From Aquiluna borgnonia (GTDB lineage Bacteria > Actinomycetota > Actinomycetes > Actinomycetales > Microbacteriaceae), in contig NZ_CP054056.1 of NCBI RefSeq assembly GCF_013283855.1, positions 496,001-560,000 on the forward strand: a DNA stretch of 64,000 nt. Reading direction: 5' to 3'. The notes below the pieces were generated by a model. The model searched no databases. It had not been told where the DNA came from and was given only the letters and a program-made list of their open reading frames with translations. Both the position numbers and the translations under genes were made by a program. Positions 8,563 through 17,047 of the stretch are shown piece after piece (the stretch's first letter is position 1; the number at the start of each line of letters is the position of its first letter).

Positions 8563-9195
8563 TCAATGCGTTATTGCTTCGTAAAGCATGTATAGGCCAA
8601 GCAGCGTCAGTGCAACGCCGCCAGCACCCCTGAAGTTTGCAAGGCGATTTGCAGAACTTGAGAGCCAATCCCTCGCCTGCCCTGCCGCAATGGCATATAC
8701 CGAGTCGGATGCAATGCCAATCGCGCTGAAAATTACGCCTAAAAACAACATCTGCCAGACCGGTGACCCCAGCTCCGGGTTAACAAAAAGCGGCAGTGAA
8801 CCTAGGAAAAACACAAAAGTTTTGGCATTTGAGATGCCAACCACGATCGATTGCCTGAAAACTGACCCAGCGCTCTGATCCTGATTTTTAGCCTCAAGGT
8901 CAAAGTTTTTTCGGTCTAAGAATGCCTTTAGGCCCAGGTAGGTGATCATTCCAGCACCAAAGAGTCGGATGCCGAAGAAAAGCAGCTCCGACTGGGCAAT
9001 CAGGGCTCCTAGCCCAACGGCGATAACGACAATTTGCAGGCCAACGCCGAGCGCATTACCCAACACGCTCAAAACAGCAGCCCTAGTGCCAAGGATTAGG
9101 GCTCGACCAATGGTGTAAAGCACACTCGGTCCTGGAACCAAAATGATTACCAGGGCTAACAGGGTAAAACCCACAATGTTTGACGCGGACGGCAC
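8563..9195 (-). CDS. LysE/RhtB-family amino acid exporter
   Basis: The 210-residue integral membrane protein has about six hydrophobic segments. It carries the family signature near the N-terminus ([22 protein letters not shown]) and the internal [19 protein letters not shown] motif. Family members export lysine, homoserine, threonine or leucine, and the substrate here is unknown. The start is GTG at 9195. It diverges from the collagen-like gene, whose start lies 51 bp away. Length is normal for the family. Confidence 0.88.
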   Translation of the reverse strand: MPSASNIVGFTLLALVIILVPGPSVLYTIGRALILGTRAAVLSVLGNALGVGLQIVVIAVGLGALIAQSELLFFGIRLFGAGMITYLGLKAFLDRKNFDLEAKNQDQSAGSVFRQSIVVGISNAKTFVFFLGSLPLFVNPELGSPVWQMLFLGVIFSAIGIASDSVYAIAAGQARDWLSSSANRLANFRGAGGVALTLLGLYMLYEAITH

Positions 9196-9246
9196 GCTGT
9201 CAAGTTACCACCGCAAAGGTTAGGCTTAGCTCACTCAGGGGGAAAT

Positions 9247-10440
9247 TTGAAGATCAACAAAACCAGTATCGCCTGGGCGGCGATAGCGCTCTGGCTTGGG
9301 ACCGTTGGCGGTGCTGCAGTTGGTTACTCAACTGGTTTTTACGACGCCTCTTGCCAAATTCGAGCCCAAGATTGCCCCACCCCGCAGTCTTCTCCAGCTG
9401 CCGCCCAAGAGACGCAGTCACCAGACACCACTTCATCCGAGAGCGTTCAAGTTTCCGCCTCTGACTCGGTGAGTGAGCCGCTGGTCGTCGCAGGACCGCA
9501 AGGCTCAGCGGGAGCTCGAGGTGCCACTGGAGCAACAGGTCCAGCCGGGCCCATGGGTCCGATGGGCCCAATGGGGCCTCAAGGCCCCCAGGGTGAGCAG
9601 GGACCCCAAGGTGAAACTGGCCCTCAGGGCGAGCAAGGCATTCAGGGTTTGCAGGGGATTCAAGGGATTCAAGGATTAGCGGGTTATGACGGTGCAACCG
9701 GACCAATGGGACCAGTTGGCCCCCAGGGACCCTCGGGGGTTGTGCTCGCTCAGGCACCGGCAACCTACGATCCGAACTCCAAGAGCATTGGAGTGGATCA
9801 ATCAGCATTCACCTTCTTGGAAAGATTGGGGTATTTGCAATTTGATACCTCTTCGCAAGCCACAGCTGAAATTGGCCGGCTGAAATGGAACGCTGCGGAT
9901 GGGACTCTTGACCTGAGTCTTGGAGGCGGACAGGTAACCCTTCAGATTGGCCAAGAATTAGTTATGCCTGTGAAAAACATTTCGGGTACGACTCTGCTCA
10001 ATGGTCGTGCGGTTCGAATAACGGGGGCGGACGCTGGTTTGATGACGGTGGATTATGCAGATGCCTCTGATCCAGCCAAAACCACAGCCGTGATTGGTGT
10101 CTTGACACAGGACATTTCTGATGGAGCCACAGGGTTTGTTACCTCGAATGGATTGGTCCGCGGCCTGGACACTTCCTTCGGAACTGCTGGGGACCCGGTT
10201 TACGTGGACGGAGGCGGTGCTCTAACCAGCACTAGACCCATGACCGGGGCAATCATGGTTATTGGATACGTTGTTTCCAGTGACGCAGCTGCCGGCTCAA
10301 TTTTTGTTGAAACCTCCACAACATTTGCTGCAGGGGCGGGATTGCCCTGCACCGCCGGTCCTAATTACTCTCCCGGCACCTACAAGTGGGAAGAGGACGG
10401 CAGCAGTGACTACTACCTTTCCTGTGACATCACCCCCTAG
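9247..10440 (+). CDS. Membrane-anchored collagen-like protein with a phage tail-fibre-like C-terminal region
   Basis: The start is TTG at 9247 with AGGGGGAAA just upstream. The 397-residue product has an uncleaved-looking membrane segment (about residues 8-28) and two cysteines (Cys36 and Cys43). A Ser/Thr/Ala-rich linker follows, then 27 uninterrupted Gly-X-Y triplets at residues 83-163, rich in GPM, GPQ, GEQ and GIQ. The C-terminal 230 residues contain [18 protein letters not shown], a block with [20 protein letters not shown], and [19 protein letters not shown] recognise this pattern from phage tail-fibre or neck sequences, usually trimeric. The likely product is a trimeric stalk and head on the cell surface. 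Binding partner and role are unknown. The next gene, for a membrane protein, begins 9 bp downstream. Confidence 0.85.
   Translation: MKINKTSIAWAAIALWLGTVGGAAVGYSTGFYDASCQIRAQDCPTPQSSPAAAQETQSPDTTSSESVQVSASDSVSEPLVVAGPQGSAGARGATGATGPAGPMGPMGPMGPQGPQGEQGPQGETGPQGEQGIQGLQGIQGIQGLAGYDGATGPMGPVGPQGPSGVVLAQAPATYDPNSKSIGVDQSAFTFLERLGYLQFDTSSQATAEIGRLKWNAADGTLDLSLGGGQVTLQIGQELVMPVKNISGTTLLNGRAVRITGADAGLMTVDYADASDPAKTTAVIGVLTQDISDGATGFVTSNGLVRGLDTSFGTAGDPVYVDGGGALTSTRPMTGAIMVIGYVVSSDAAAGSIFVETSTTFAAGAGLPCTAGPNYSPGTYKWEEDGSSDYYLSCDITP
9493..9735 (+). repeat. In-frame 9-nt collagen triplet repeat tract
   Basis: This stretch encodes 27 consecutive Gly-X-Y codon triplets, with variants of GGN CCN CAG/ATG repeated in register. 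Short near-identical runs (for example three GPM units around 9550-9575 and the GIQ units around 9640-9680) make it a likely site of slippage-driven length change. Confidence 0.85.
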
Positions 10441-10449
10441 GAGAAAACC

Positions 10450-10929
10450 ATGAGCGAACTGTCTAAGCACGGAAAACCAAACCTGAGAAGCTCATTCATT
10501 GCTTTCTCGGTCTTCCTGGCAGCCTTCTACTGGCTGGTGGTTGCAAGCTACCCGAGCTTTTTTATCTTCAACCCAGCCGATGACTCCTGGGGCATTCGTC
10601 AGGCGGCACTGTGGCTCTCACTGATTGGCTGGACGGTTATTGCCACTGTCCCGGCTGCTGCCCTGCTGCTTTATGCAGTGGGGAAAATCAAGGCCCTACG
10701 AGCACTTCCGTATGCTGCGCTGATTTGGCCCATAAGCGTTGTGATAAACCAAATTCTGCTCTACGTCCGAGACGGAGTTTGGTATTTCGATTACCTAATC
10801 AACCATCCGATATTTATTGCTTCGGACATCCTGCTGCCTGCCCTGCTCATGTTCCTCTGGTGGGAGCTAAGGGAGCAGCACGGCCGCCACGATGCTAGAG
10901 AGCCGCAGCCAGAGCAATCTCAACCATAG
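10450..10929 (+). CDS. Small four-helix membrane protein
   Basis: I do not recognise a named family. The 159-residue protein has hydrophobic segments near residues 15-35, 53-77, 85-105 and 118-140, and a polar C-terminal tail rich in Arg, His, Glu and Gln. The start ATG follows GGAGAAAACC, a good ribosome site, 9 bp after the collagen-like gene. The two are therefore an operon. It may assist anchoring or export of the collagen-like protein, or be unrelated. Its last 35 bp overlap the convergent purine nucleoside phosphorylase gene. Confidence 0.7.
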   Translation: MSELSKHGKPNLRSSFIAFSVFLAAFYWLVVASYPSFFIFNPADDSWGIRQAALWLSLIGWTVIATVPAAALLLYAVGKIKALRALPYAALIWPISVVINQILLYVRDGVWYFDYLINHPIFIASDILLPALLMFLWWELREQHGRHDAREPQPEQSQP

Positions 10930-11590
10930 AGCTAAAACCGGTCTCTCGTTCCTGGGCGCTAGTCACACCACTGCCGTCCATCAAGTCGGATACCGTGAGG
11001 ATCGAGAGGGCCTTTCTGCCAAATCGAGCGGCTAGCGTGAATAGCTGGCTAGTCTCCATTTCCAAAGCGAGAATGCCTAGCTTTTTCCACTGCTCTAAAG
11101 AGTCCGTGCCGTCATAGAACAAATCACCAGAGGCGACGGTTCCAACGTGGAAGTCAATGCCCATGGTTCTGGCGTGATTTACCGCCTTTTCAAGCAGCTC
11201 GTAGTTTGCCGCCGGGGCAAAATCCAGGCCGTTGGTAGCGCGGCGGTTGATGTTTGAGTCCGTTGAGGCAGCCATGGCAATTACAACGTCACGGAGCTTG
11301 GTCGGCGGCAAGCCACCGGAGGTTCCAATTCGAATCGCCTTTTGAACACCGTAGTCATTGAAGAGTTCATGGGCGTAAATACCAATCGAGGGCGCTCCCA
11401 TGCCGGTTCCCTGAACCGAAACCCGGTGGCCTTGATACATTCCGGTGAAACCAAACATGTTTCTAACCGATGAGTAGAGCGTGGCATCTTCGAGAAAAGT
11501 TTCTGCCACCCATTTAGCTCGAAGAGGATCCCCCGGCAGGAGAACAATCTCAGCTATCTCACCTTGTTTTGCAGCAATGTGTGTGCTCAT
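10895..11590 (-). CDS. deoD: Purine nucleoside phosphorylase, DeoD type
   Basis: This is the hexameric bacterial PNP, which cleaves purine nucleosides with phosphate into base and ribose 1-phosphate for salvage. At 231 residues it has family length. It shows LLPGDPLRAKWVAETF at the N-terminus, the conserved RNMFGFTG and RIGTSGGL elements, the substrate-site EMETSQLF, and the catalytic Asp in TVSDLMDG. The start overlaps the end of the upstream MFS gene by four bases (11587-11590), so the two are cotranscribed. This suggests the transporter serves nucleosides or a related substrate. Confidence 0.93.
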   Translation of the reverse strand: MSTHIAAKQGEIAEIVLLPGDPLRAKWVAETFLEDATLYSSVRNMFGFTGMYQGHRVSVQGTGMGAPSIGIYAHELFNDYGVQKAIRIGTSGGLPPTKLRDVVIAMAASTDSNINRRATNGLDFAPAANYELLEKAVNHARTMGIDFHVGTVASGDLFYDGTDSLEQWKKLGILALEMETSQLFTLAARFGRKALSILTVSDLMDGSGVTSAQERETGFSSMVEIALAAAL

Positions 11591-12774
11591 GCGGAAAGTT
11601 TAGAGACCTTACCGTGGTGCCAGAGTAAAAACCAAAGAATGACCAGTGCAACCAAGGCACTGGCCGATGTGGCGCCGAGTGACAGAGCTCCAAATCGAAT
11701 CAAAAGGAACCCAAAGAACACTGGTGCAAAACTCAGGAATATGTCATTTGCCGCCATGATGTAGCCCTGTCGCTCCCCGTAATTCTTTGACCCGAAAAGA
11801 TAAAGCGGTAGAACTCCAGCTGCAACCGTGAGAAAGCCAGACCCCATGCCATGAAGCACTGCGAAGCTGAAGTAGCCGGCAACATCAAATAGCAAAAGCG
11901 AGAGCACACCAATCGGATGCAGCACCAGAGCAAAAAATGTCACCAACTGCGGGGTGAAAAGTGATGGCAGCAAAACCTGCAGTAAACGAGCGAAAACCTG
12001 TCCCGGTCCAAGTAGGGTGGCGGCGAGTAAGGCGGTTGAAGCTGGAGCTCCTGCGGATTCAATGACCTGGGGCAAATGCGCGCCAAGCGCTATTTGAACA
12101 AAACCTCCGCTGACGAAAAGCAGTGCGGTGAGGATGACCAGTGAGGCAGGTATTGAACCCATTGGCAAATCCTGACCATCGCGTTCAGCCCTTCTGGCCT
12201 TTCGATCCAATCGTTTTCCACCGGGCAGTGTCAGATGCAGTGGAAGAGCAATCAAGACGTGGATGATGGCCCAGAACAATATCGCCTCGCGCCAGGAATA
12301 TGTCTGTTCAATAGCCGAGGTGATCGGCCACCCAATGGTGCTGGCAAACCCTGCAATTAGGGTAATTCCAGCAATGGTTTGCCTGGAGTTGTCCCCGAGA
12401 ATTTCAACCGTTGAGGCAAAGGCAGCGTCGTAGAGGCCTGCGGCCATGGCAATCCCAGTGACCACCCATGCGGCGGCAAAGCTAATCTGGTCGGTCGCCA
12501 GCGACATCAGCGCTAACCCGACCGCAAATAACACCGAAGCAGCCGGTAGGACCAATCTCCCGCCAAATCGATCAATTTGCTTGCCCAGTACTGGACCCAA
12601 AAAACCGCCGATAATCGAGGCGATGGCAACAAAGGTGAAGTAGCTTTCAAACTCAAAACCAAGATCTTGCGAAATAGGTCGAGCCAGAATCGCCGACAGA
12701 TAGTAGGAGGACGCGTAGCCAATGGTTTGGGTAATCCCAAGTTGGCCGATTAGCCGGAGGGATGTTTTGCGCAC
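11587..12774 (-). CDS. Major facilitator superfamily transporter
   Basis: The 395-residue protein has about 12 hydrophobic segments and MFS loop features such as GPVLGKQIDRFGGR between helices 2 and 3. The loop after helix 6 is basic (KRLDRKARRAERDGQD). The substrate cannot be read from the sequence. The 4-bp overlap with deoD suggests a salvage compound. The start is GTG at 12774 (GTGCGCAAAACATCC). The 101-bp space to the divergent phosphatase gene holds promoters for both. Confidence 0.85.
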   Translation of the reverse strand: MRKTSLRLIGQLGITQTIGYASSYYLSAILARPISQDLGFEFESYFTFVAIASIIGGFLGPVLGKQIDRFGGRLVLPAASVLFAVGLALMSLATDQISFAAAWVVTGIAMAAGLYDAAFASTVEILGDNSRQTIAGITLIAGFASTIGWPITSAIEQTYSWREAILFWAIIHVLIALPLHLTLPGGKRLDRKARRAERDGQDLPMGSIPASLVILTALLFVSGGFVQIALGAHLPQVIESAGAPASTALLAATLLGPGQVFARLLQVLLPSLFTPQLVTFFALVLHPIGVLSLLLFDVAGYFSFAVLHGMGSGFLTVAAGVLPLYLFGSKNYGERQGYIMAANDIFLSFAPVFFGFLLIRFGALSLGATSASALVALVILWFLLWHHGKVSKLSA

Positions 12775-12862
12775 TGCTAAAAGCTACCGACCCAAGCCCA
12801 GGATGCTGCCTTCAAACCTCCGCCATTCATCCGAAATTTATCCAGCCGTAAGAAAGTAAAAC

Positions 12863-12875
12863 TAGGGTTTGGTTC
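12863..12875 (+). promoter_or_regulatory. Candidate leaderless promoter -10 box of the phosphatase gene
   Basis: TAGGGT (12863-12868) fits the actinobacterial TANNNT -10 pattern and is seven bases before the ATG. No Shine-Dalgarno sequence precedes the start, so transcription probably begins at or next to the start codon. Confidence 0.45.
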
Positions 12876-13622
12876 ATGATTGACAACTCCCACCCAATTA
12901 CCAAACTTGCAAACCTTCGTGACCTCGGAGGCGTTTCATCTGACTATGGGGACCTGAGAAGCGGATTGCTATATCGCTCCGACGATGTTGCCAACATTGA
13001 CCAGGCGCAGCTTGCGGAACTACTCGACTTGGGTTTGGGAATGGTGATAGATTTCCGCTCCAAGGCCGAGGCTGAGGCAGTTGGTCGAGGTCCGCTAGCC
13101 GCAGAGGCCGTTGACTATCTCCATCTGCCGGTTCTCGACTTCATCGGGGAGGACCACAATGTTGGTCAAGAGGATCTCATGCAGGAGTTCACCAATGAGA
13201 TGCTGGGCACCTGGTACTCCGAGGTCCTTCACAAGGCCGCCCCCATGATCTCCGAGGGCATTGCTGCAGTGGCTGAGCACTCCGGCCCGGTTCTATTTCA
13301 CTGCGCCATTGGGAAAGATCGAACCGGCATTTTCGCCTCTTCCATCTACTCTCTCCTTGGGGTGTCGGAAAGTGACATCGTGAGAGATTTTTCTAAGACC
13401 GATGACAATTTGCCAAAAATCTTGGCTCGACTCGCTCACTCCCAACCGTTCTGGACTGAGGGGACGATGCGAGCCACCGGAGCTCTTATGCGCGCTCAGC
13501 CAGAGGCTATGCAAACCATGTTGAGATTGGTCCAGGAGCGCAGCGGCTCAGTTGCCGAGGTCTTGCTAGCAAATGGTGTCAGTGAATCAACCAGGCAAAA
13601 GCTGGTGGCTAAGCTGCACTAA
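12876..13622 (+). CDS. Protein tyrosine phosphatase, Y_phosphatase3 type
   Basis: The 248-residue cytoplasmic protein begins with the family hallmark NLRDLGG and GLLYRSDDVANI. It contains the P-loop HCAIGKDRTG, in which Cys and Arg are five residues apart as in cysteine-based phosphatases. Such enzymes remove phosphate from tyrosine, serine or phosphoinositides in different bacteria, and the substrate here is unknown. It converges on the phosphonate operon, and its stop overlaps the HAD gene stop by four bases. It is not obviously part of phosphonate use. Confidence 0.88.
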   Translation: MIDNSHPITKLANLRDLGGVSSDYGDLRSGLLYRSDDVANIDQAQLAELLDLGLGMVIDFRSKAEAEAVGRGPLAAEAVDYLHLPVLDFIGEDHNVGQEDLMQEFTNEMLGTWYSEVLHKAAPMISEGIAAVAEHSGPVLFHCAIGKDRTGIFASSIYSLLGVSESDIVRDFSKTDDNLPKILARLAHSQPFWTEGTMRATGALMRAQPEAMQTMLRLVQERSGSVAEVLLANGVSESTRQKLVAKLH

Positions 13623-14281
13623 TCGAGCAGGTCGGCAATTGCGTAGGTAGCGTCTTTGACCACCACATCGGCCCCCGCCCCAAGCAGCGTTTCCTCGTCG
13701 TGAGCACCGCTTAGCACGCCGATCTTTAGCCCAGCGCCAAAGCGAATACCTGACTCAATGTCGGATGCCGTATCTCCCAAAATCGCAACCTCTTTGGGGT
13801 TGCTAATTCCGAGCTGCCGACTCACGTATTCGAGCATTGCGGGGGAGGGTCGACCAGCCTTTGTCTCCGAAGGTGTGGCTGTTGCATCGATCAGATCGCT
13901 CCAACCTAGATTCTCAATCATCTGATCGAGGGTCTCTCGGTTGAACCCGGTGTTGAGAGCAATTTTGATGCCGTTTTCTCTCAGCGAGCGGAACATTTGC
14001 TCGATGCCATCGAAGGCCTTGGCCTCGCTCAGCCGAGTTAGGTAGTAGGTCTGAAAAGCCCCCGCGGCTTTTTCCGCAAGCTCTCGGGACCCAAGCAGGT
14101 GCTCAAAGACCTCTATCTTGGCCTGACCCATTGTTACCTTGGCGTAGTGCGAGAATTCCTCGCTCTTCTCAGACCACAGTTCAGGAACCACCTCGTTGAA
14201 GGCCTGCTCGAAAGCCGCGATTACCACACCGTCGTCGGAGACGATTGTTCCAGCCACATCAAAAACCACGAGTTTATACAT
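13619..14281 (-). CDS. Phosphonatase-like HAD hydrolase (PhnX-like)
   Basis: This HAD hydrolase of 220 residues has motif I as DVAGT rather than the usual DxDGT, as in phosphonoacetaldehyde hydrolases. Its cap domain carries MGQAKIEVF, where Lys55 sits like the Schiff-base lysine of PhnX (MGxxKI). Motif III and IV elements are TKAGRPSP and ILGDTASDIESG. It resembles the PhnX-like subfamily described as TIGR03351. The probable reaction is cleavage of phosphonoacetaldehyde to acetaldehyde and phosphate. The start overlaps the end of the FAD oxidoreductase gene by eight bases, and it is the last gene of the phosphonate operon. Confidence 0.85.
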   Translation of the reverse strand: MYKLVVFDVAGTIVSDDGVVIAAFEQAFNEVVPELWSEKSEEFSHYAKVTMGQAKIEVFEHLLGSRELAEKAAGAFQTYYLTRLSEAKAFDGIEQMFRSLRENGIKIALNTGFNRETLDQMIENLGWSDLIDATATPSETKAGRPSPAMLEYVSRQLGISNPKEVAILGDTASDIESGIRFGAGLKIGVLSGAHDEETLLGAGADVVVKDATYAIADLLD

Positions 14282-15398
14282 TGAACATCTCCTTCATTGA
14301 TGTCTCTGCAATCGCTGGAGACAGGGTGTTGCCTCGACCACCGGGTCCGGTGACGAGCATGATTTTCTGGGTTACTTTCTTGCGGACGCAGATCAGGTCT
14401 GCGGTGTTTTGGCTGTAGATGCCCTGCCAACGCGTCGTTATGTTTGGGCGAGTTCCCAAGATTGACTCCGCCTCATCCAGCAGGAGGTCGTAGCAGTCCT
14501 CCCGCATCTCGTGGGGGAAAGGCTCCTCATAAACGTGAGTGTCGCCCATGGTGAGGGTTCCATCAACCCGCTGCTGCAGTAGCAACTGCATGACCATTTC
14601 CTGAACAAGTGGCCTAACCGGCTCTAGCTCGTCAATTGGTTCCCCGCGATAGCCGGGGTAAAAGCGAAGCGAGTCAAAGTTTGCAATTGAAGTGGTGAGT
14701 GTGACACCGGGGTTTTCAAGCCTTGCCATCTGAAGGAATACTCGCCTCAGGGGCTCAGAATCTAGGTGTTCTCCAAACAGCGATGAGTGGTCGGCACCTG
14801 GAACGACGAACGCAATGTCACCCGACACCTTTTTGCCGCCGCGGATTGCTAACCGAACACCATCAGAAGTTTCGTCCACAGACACCACGTCGTGACCGGG
14901 GAGGTATTCGAATCTTGGGTTTTCGTGCATGATGCTGCGGATCTCACCAAGCACACGATCGGGTTCGACCACGGCATCCTGCGAACAGTAGAGCCCACCG
15001 GTGACGCGCTCTCCCCGGATTCCAGGGTTCATTTCCATTACCTGTTTGCGATCCAGCGCCTTCCAGCCACGGTCTGAGGCGTCAGGGTACTGGGCAACCT
15101 TTTCGATGACAGCCAGGTGATTATCGCTGGTGGCGACCAGGATAGAGCCGCTCGGTCTAAACGTGAGTTCAGAGTGCTGCTGAGCCAGCTCTCCCCAAAG
15201 CTCTCGGGCCCTGAGTGCAACCTTAAGCTCATCGCCCGCGGCCCTACCTCCGACCGCGATCATGCCAAAGTTTCGCACCGAGGCACTGAGCGGTTTTGGA
15301 TCGCGCTCGACAAGAGTTACTTCATGCCCGGCCTTAAGTGCGAAGTATGCGTGCATGGTTCCGAAGATTCCAGCACCTACTACGAGGACCTTTGCCAT
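14274..15398 (-). CDS. FAD-dependent oxidoreductase of phosphonate operons (TIGR03364-like)
   Basis: The 374-residue DAO-family flavoprotein has the dinucleotide-binding motif VVGAGIFGTMHAYFAL at its N-terminus, an acidic end to the second strand (TLVERD), and a C-terminal FAD loop (VTGPGGRGNTLSPAIAE). It looks like the family proposed in phosphonate gene neighbourhoods as TIGR03364. Sitting between the PhnE and HAD genes, it probably oxidises 2-aminoethylphosphonate, or an N-substituted form, to phosphonoacetaldehyde, replacing PhnW transaminase. That role is inferred from position. ATG start at 15398. The PhnE gene ends eight bases upstream. Confidence 0.8.
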   Translation of the reverse strand: MAKVLVVGAGIFGTMHAYFALKAGHEVTLVERDPKPLSASVRNFGMIAVGGRAAGDELKVALRARELWGELAQQHSELTFRPSGSILVATSDNHLAVIEKVAQYPDASDRGWKALDRKQVMEMNPGIRGERVTGGLYCSQDAVVEPDRVLGEIRSIMHENPRFEYLPGHDVVSVDETSDGVRLAIRGGKKVSGDIAFVVPGADHSSLFGEHLDSEPLRRVFLQMARLENPGVTLTTSIANFDSLRFYPGYRGEPIDELEPVRPLVQEMVMQLLLQQRVDGTLTMGDTHVYEEPFPHEMREDCYDLLLDEAESILGTRPNITTRWQGIYSQNTADLICVRKKVTQKIMLVTGPGGRGNTLSPAIAETSMKEMFNV

Positions 15399-15406
15399 TT
15401 TTTCTC

Positions 15407-17047
15407 CTAGATCACTTGCTTGCGAACATAGCCCGCGAGGATTTCTATCAGGTAAACCACTATGAATATCGCGAGGATAATTGCGCCCGTCGTGTCAAAA
15501 CGAAGCACCTTCATGGAGTTGAAGAGCAGGAAGCCAATTCCACCACCACCCACGATTCCAAGAATTGCAGAGCTGCGAATATTGATGTCGAAGGTGTAGA
15601 GCAGCTGTCCTATTAGAGAGGGCATCACCTGCGGAATCACAGAGACAAATAGCTCTTGAAGCCTGGAGGCACCGGTGGCTGAAACAGCTTCTCGTGGTAG
15701 CTCACTGATCTCTTCAATCGAGTCGGCGATGAGTTTGGCGAGGAATCCTGCAGTTCCGATTGAAAGCGCAAAGATTCCCGCAACAGGGCCTAGTCCGGTT
15801 GCCGCCACGAAGACAATGGCAAGGATCAACTCTGGGATACCGCGAATGACAACCAAAACCACACGTGTGATGCTGTAAACAAACTTATTCACCGTCACGT
15901 TGGCCGCAGCGAGGAATCCAAGCGGAATCGACAAAAGAGAGCCAAGGACCGTCGAGACCGCCGCGATAGCCAGGGTCTCGGTCATGCCCTGAACAATTTG
16001 TGGCCACGCAGAGACAAAATCAGGCGGAAACATTCGAAGCGTGAAGGCGAAGATTCCTCCGAAGCTTCCGAGCAATTCCAAGAAGTCGACTTGAACCGCA
16101 ATGAAGCCGGCAATTATCAACCCGATAAAGAAGTAGCCGTAGCCAGTTGAAATAACTCTGCGCCTCGTCCAAGGAGGCAGGATTTTTGGGTTGGTCTTCT
16201 TGGGCTCAGCGATTTGGGTTTTATTGCCGCCGCTGGATTCCTGGCGAAGCAGAACTGATCGAACGGCGGCAGCAAGTAGCTCCATGGCAAGAATGAAGAC
16301 GAAAATTATGGCCACCACTCCGAGGGCCTCCGAGTAATCCAGTCGACCAAGTCGTTCTTTGAGCAGAAGACCAACACCACCTGCGCCCACCAGACCCAAA
16401 ACCGTTGAGGATCGAAGGTTGATGTCCAGCCGGAACAGCGCAACTGAGATAAAGGCCGGAATTATCTGGGGAACGATGGTGGTAATGATTGATTGGAACT
16501 TAGTTGCACCAACCGAGTCCACCGCCTCGCGTGGCGCGGGGTCTGCCTGCTCAATGGCGTCCGCCAATAGCTTGCCGACCATTCCAATGGAGTGGAAAGC
16601 TAGGGCGAGGATTCCCGGGAGCACCCCGATGCCCAGTGCTCGGACAAAGATCAGGGCGAATACCAGATCTGGCACGGCGCGGGTGAAAACAATGATTCCT
16701 CTGGCCACCGCGTAGACAGCTGGGTGCGGAGTGGTGTTTCTTGCAGCCATAAAAGCCAGTGGAACACTTAGAACCAGAGCTATGAATGTGCCTAGAACTG
16801 CAATCCAAAAGGTCTCTAGGGTTAGCTCGAGCGCCCGCTCCCAGTCTGCAAAAGACGGCGGGAGCATGTAATCAACCAGGTTGTTGATGTCATCAAGACC
16901 TGCGAACACCGAAACCAGGTCCATGTCTACAAAAATCCAGCCCCATATGGCAACTAAGAGGAACCCAGACACGGTACTTCTGGTAACTAGGGTGGGCTTG
17001 TTGAGTTTGGGAGTTAGTTTCTGAGTCCCGCCTCTAACTAGGTTCAT
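15407..17047 (-). CDS. phnE: Double-length phosphonate ABC permease (two PhnE domains fused)
   Basis: At 546 residues this is twice a normal PhnE. Each half has a full permease domain with its own EAA loop: DSVGATKFQSIITTIVPQII in the N-terminal half and SATGASRLQELFVSVIPQVM in the C-terminal half. A basic linker around residues 270-300 (QESSGGNKTQIAEPKKTNPK) joins them. A single polypeptide could supply both membrane subunits of the importer. The gene start touches the PhnC stop (they share base 17047), indicating translational coupling. The substrate is likely a phosphonate, given PhnC and PhnD. Confidence 0.92.
   Translation of the reverse strand: MNLVRGGTQKLTPKLNKPTLVTRSTVSGFLLVAIWGWIFVDMDLVSVFAGLDDINNLVDYMLPPSFADWERALELTLETFWIAVLGTFIALVLSVPLAFMAARNTTPHPAVYAVARGIIVFTRAVPDLVFALIFVRALGIGVLPGILALAFHSIGMVGKLLADAIEQADPAPREAVDSVGATKFQSIITTIVPQIIPAFISVALFRLDINLRSSTVLGLVGAGGVGLLLKERLGRLDYSEALGVVAIIFVFILAMELLAAAVRSVLLRQESSGGNKTQIAEPKKTNPKILPPWTRRRVISTGYGYFFIGLIIAGFIAVQVDFLELLGSFGGIFAFTLRMFPPDFVSAWPQIVQGMTETLAIAAVSTVLGSLLSIPLGFLAAANVTVNKFVYSITRVVLVVIRGIPELILAIVFVAATGLGPVAGIFALSIGTAGFLAKLIADSIEEISELPREAVSATGASRLQELFVSVIPQVMPSLIGQLLYTFDINIRSSAILGIVGGGGIGFLLFNSMKVLRFDTTGAIILAIFIVVYLIEILAGYVRKQVI

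Noticed and set aside
9500-9740. Repeat tract considered as CRISPR or tandem noncoding repeat
   Set aside because: The repeat period is 9 nt, in frame, and encodes Gly-X-Y, which explains it fully.
9254-9808. Long antisense reading frame across the collagen-like gene
   Set aside because: It arises from the biased GGN-CCN composition of the collagen repeats, has no domain or ribosome site, and the plus-strand gene is clear.
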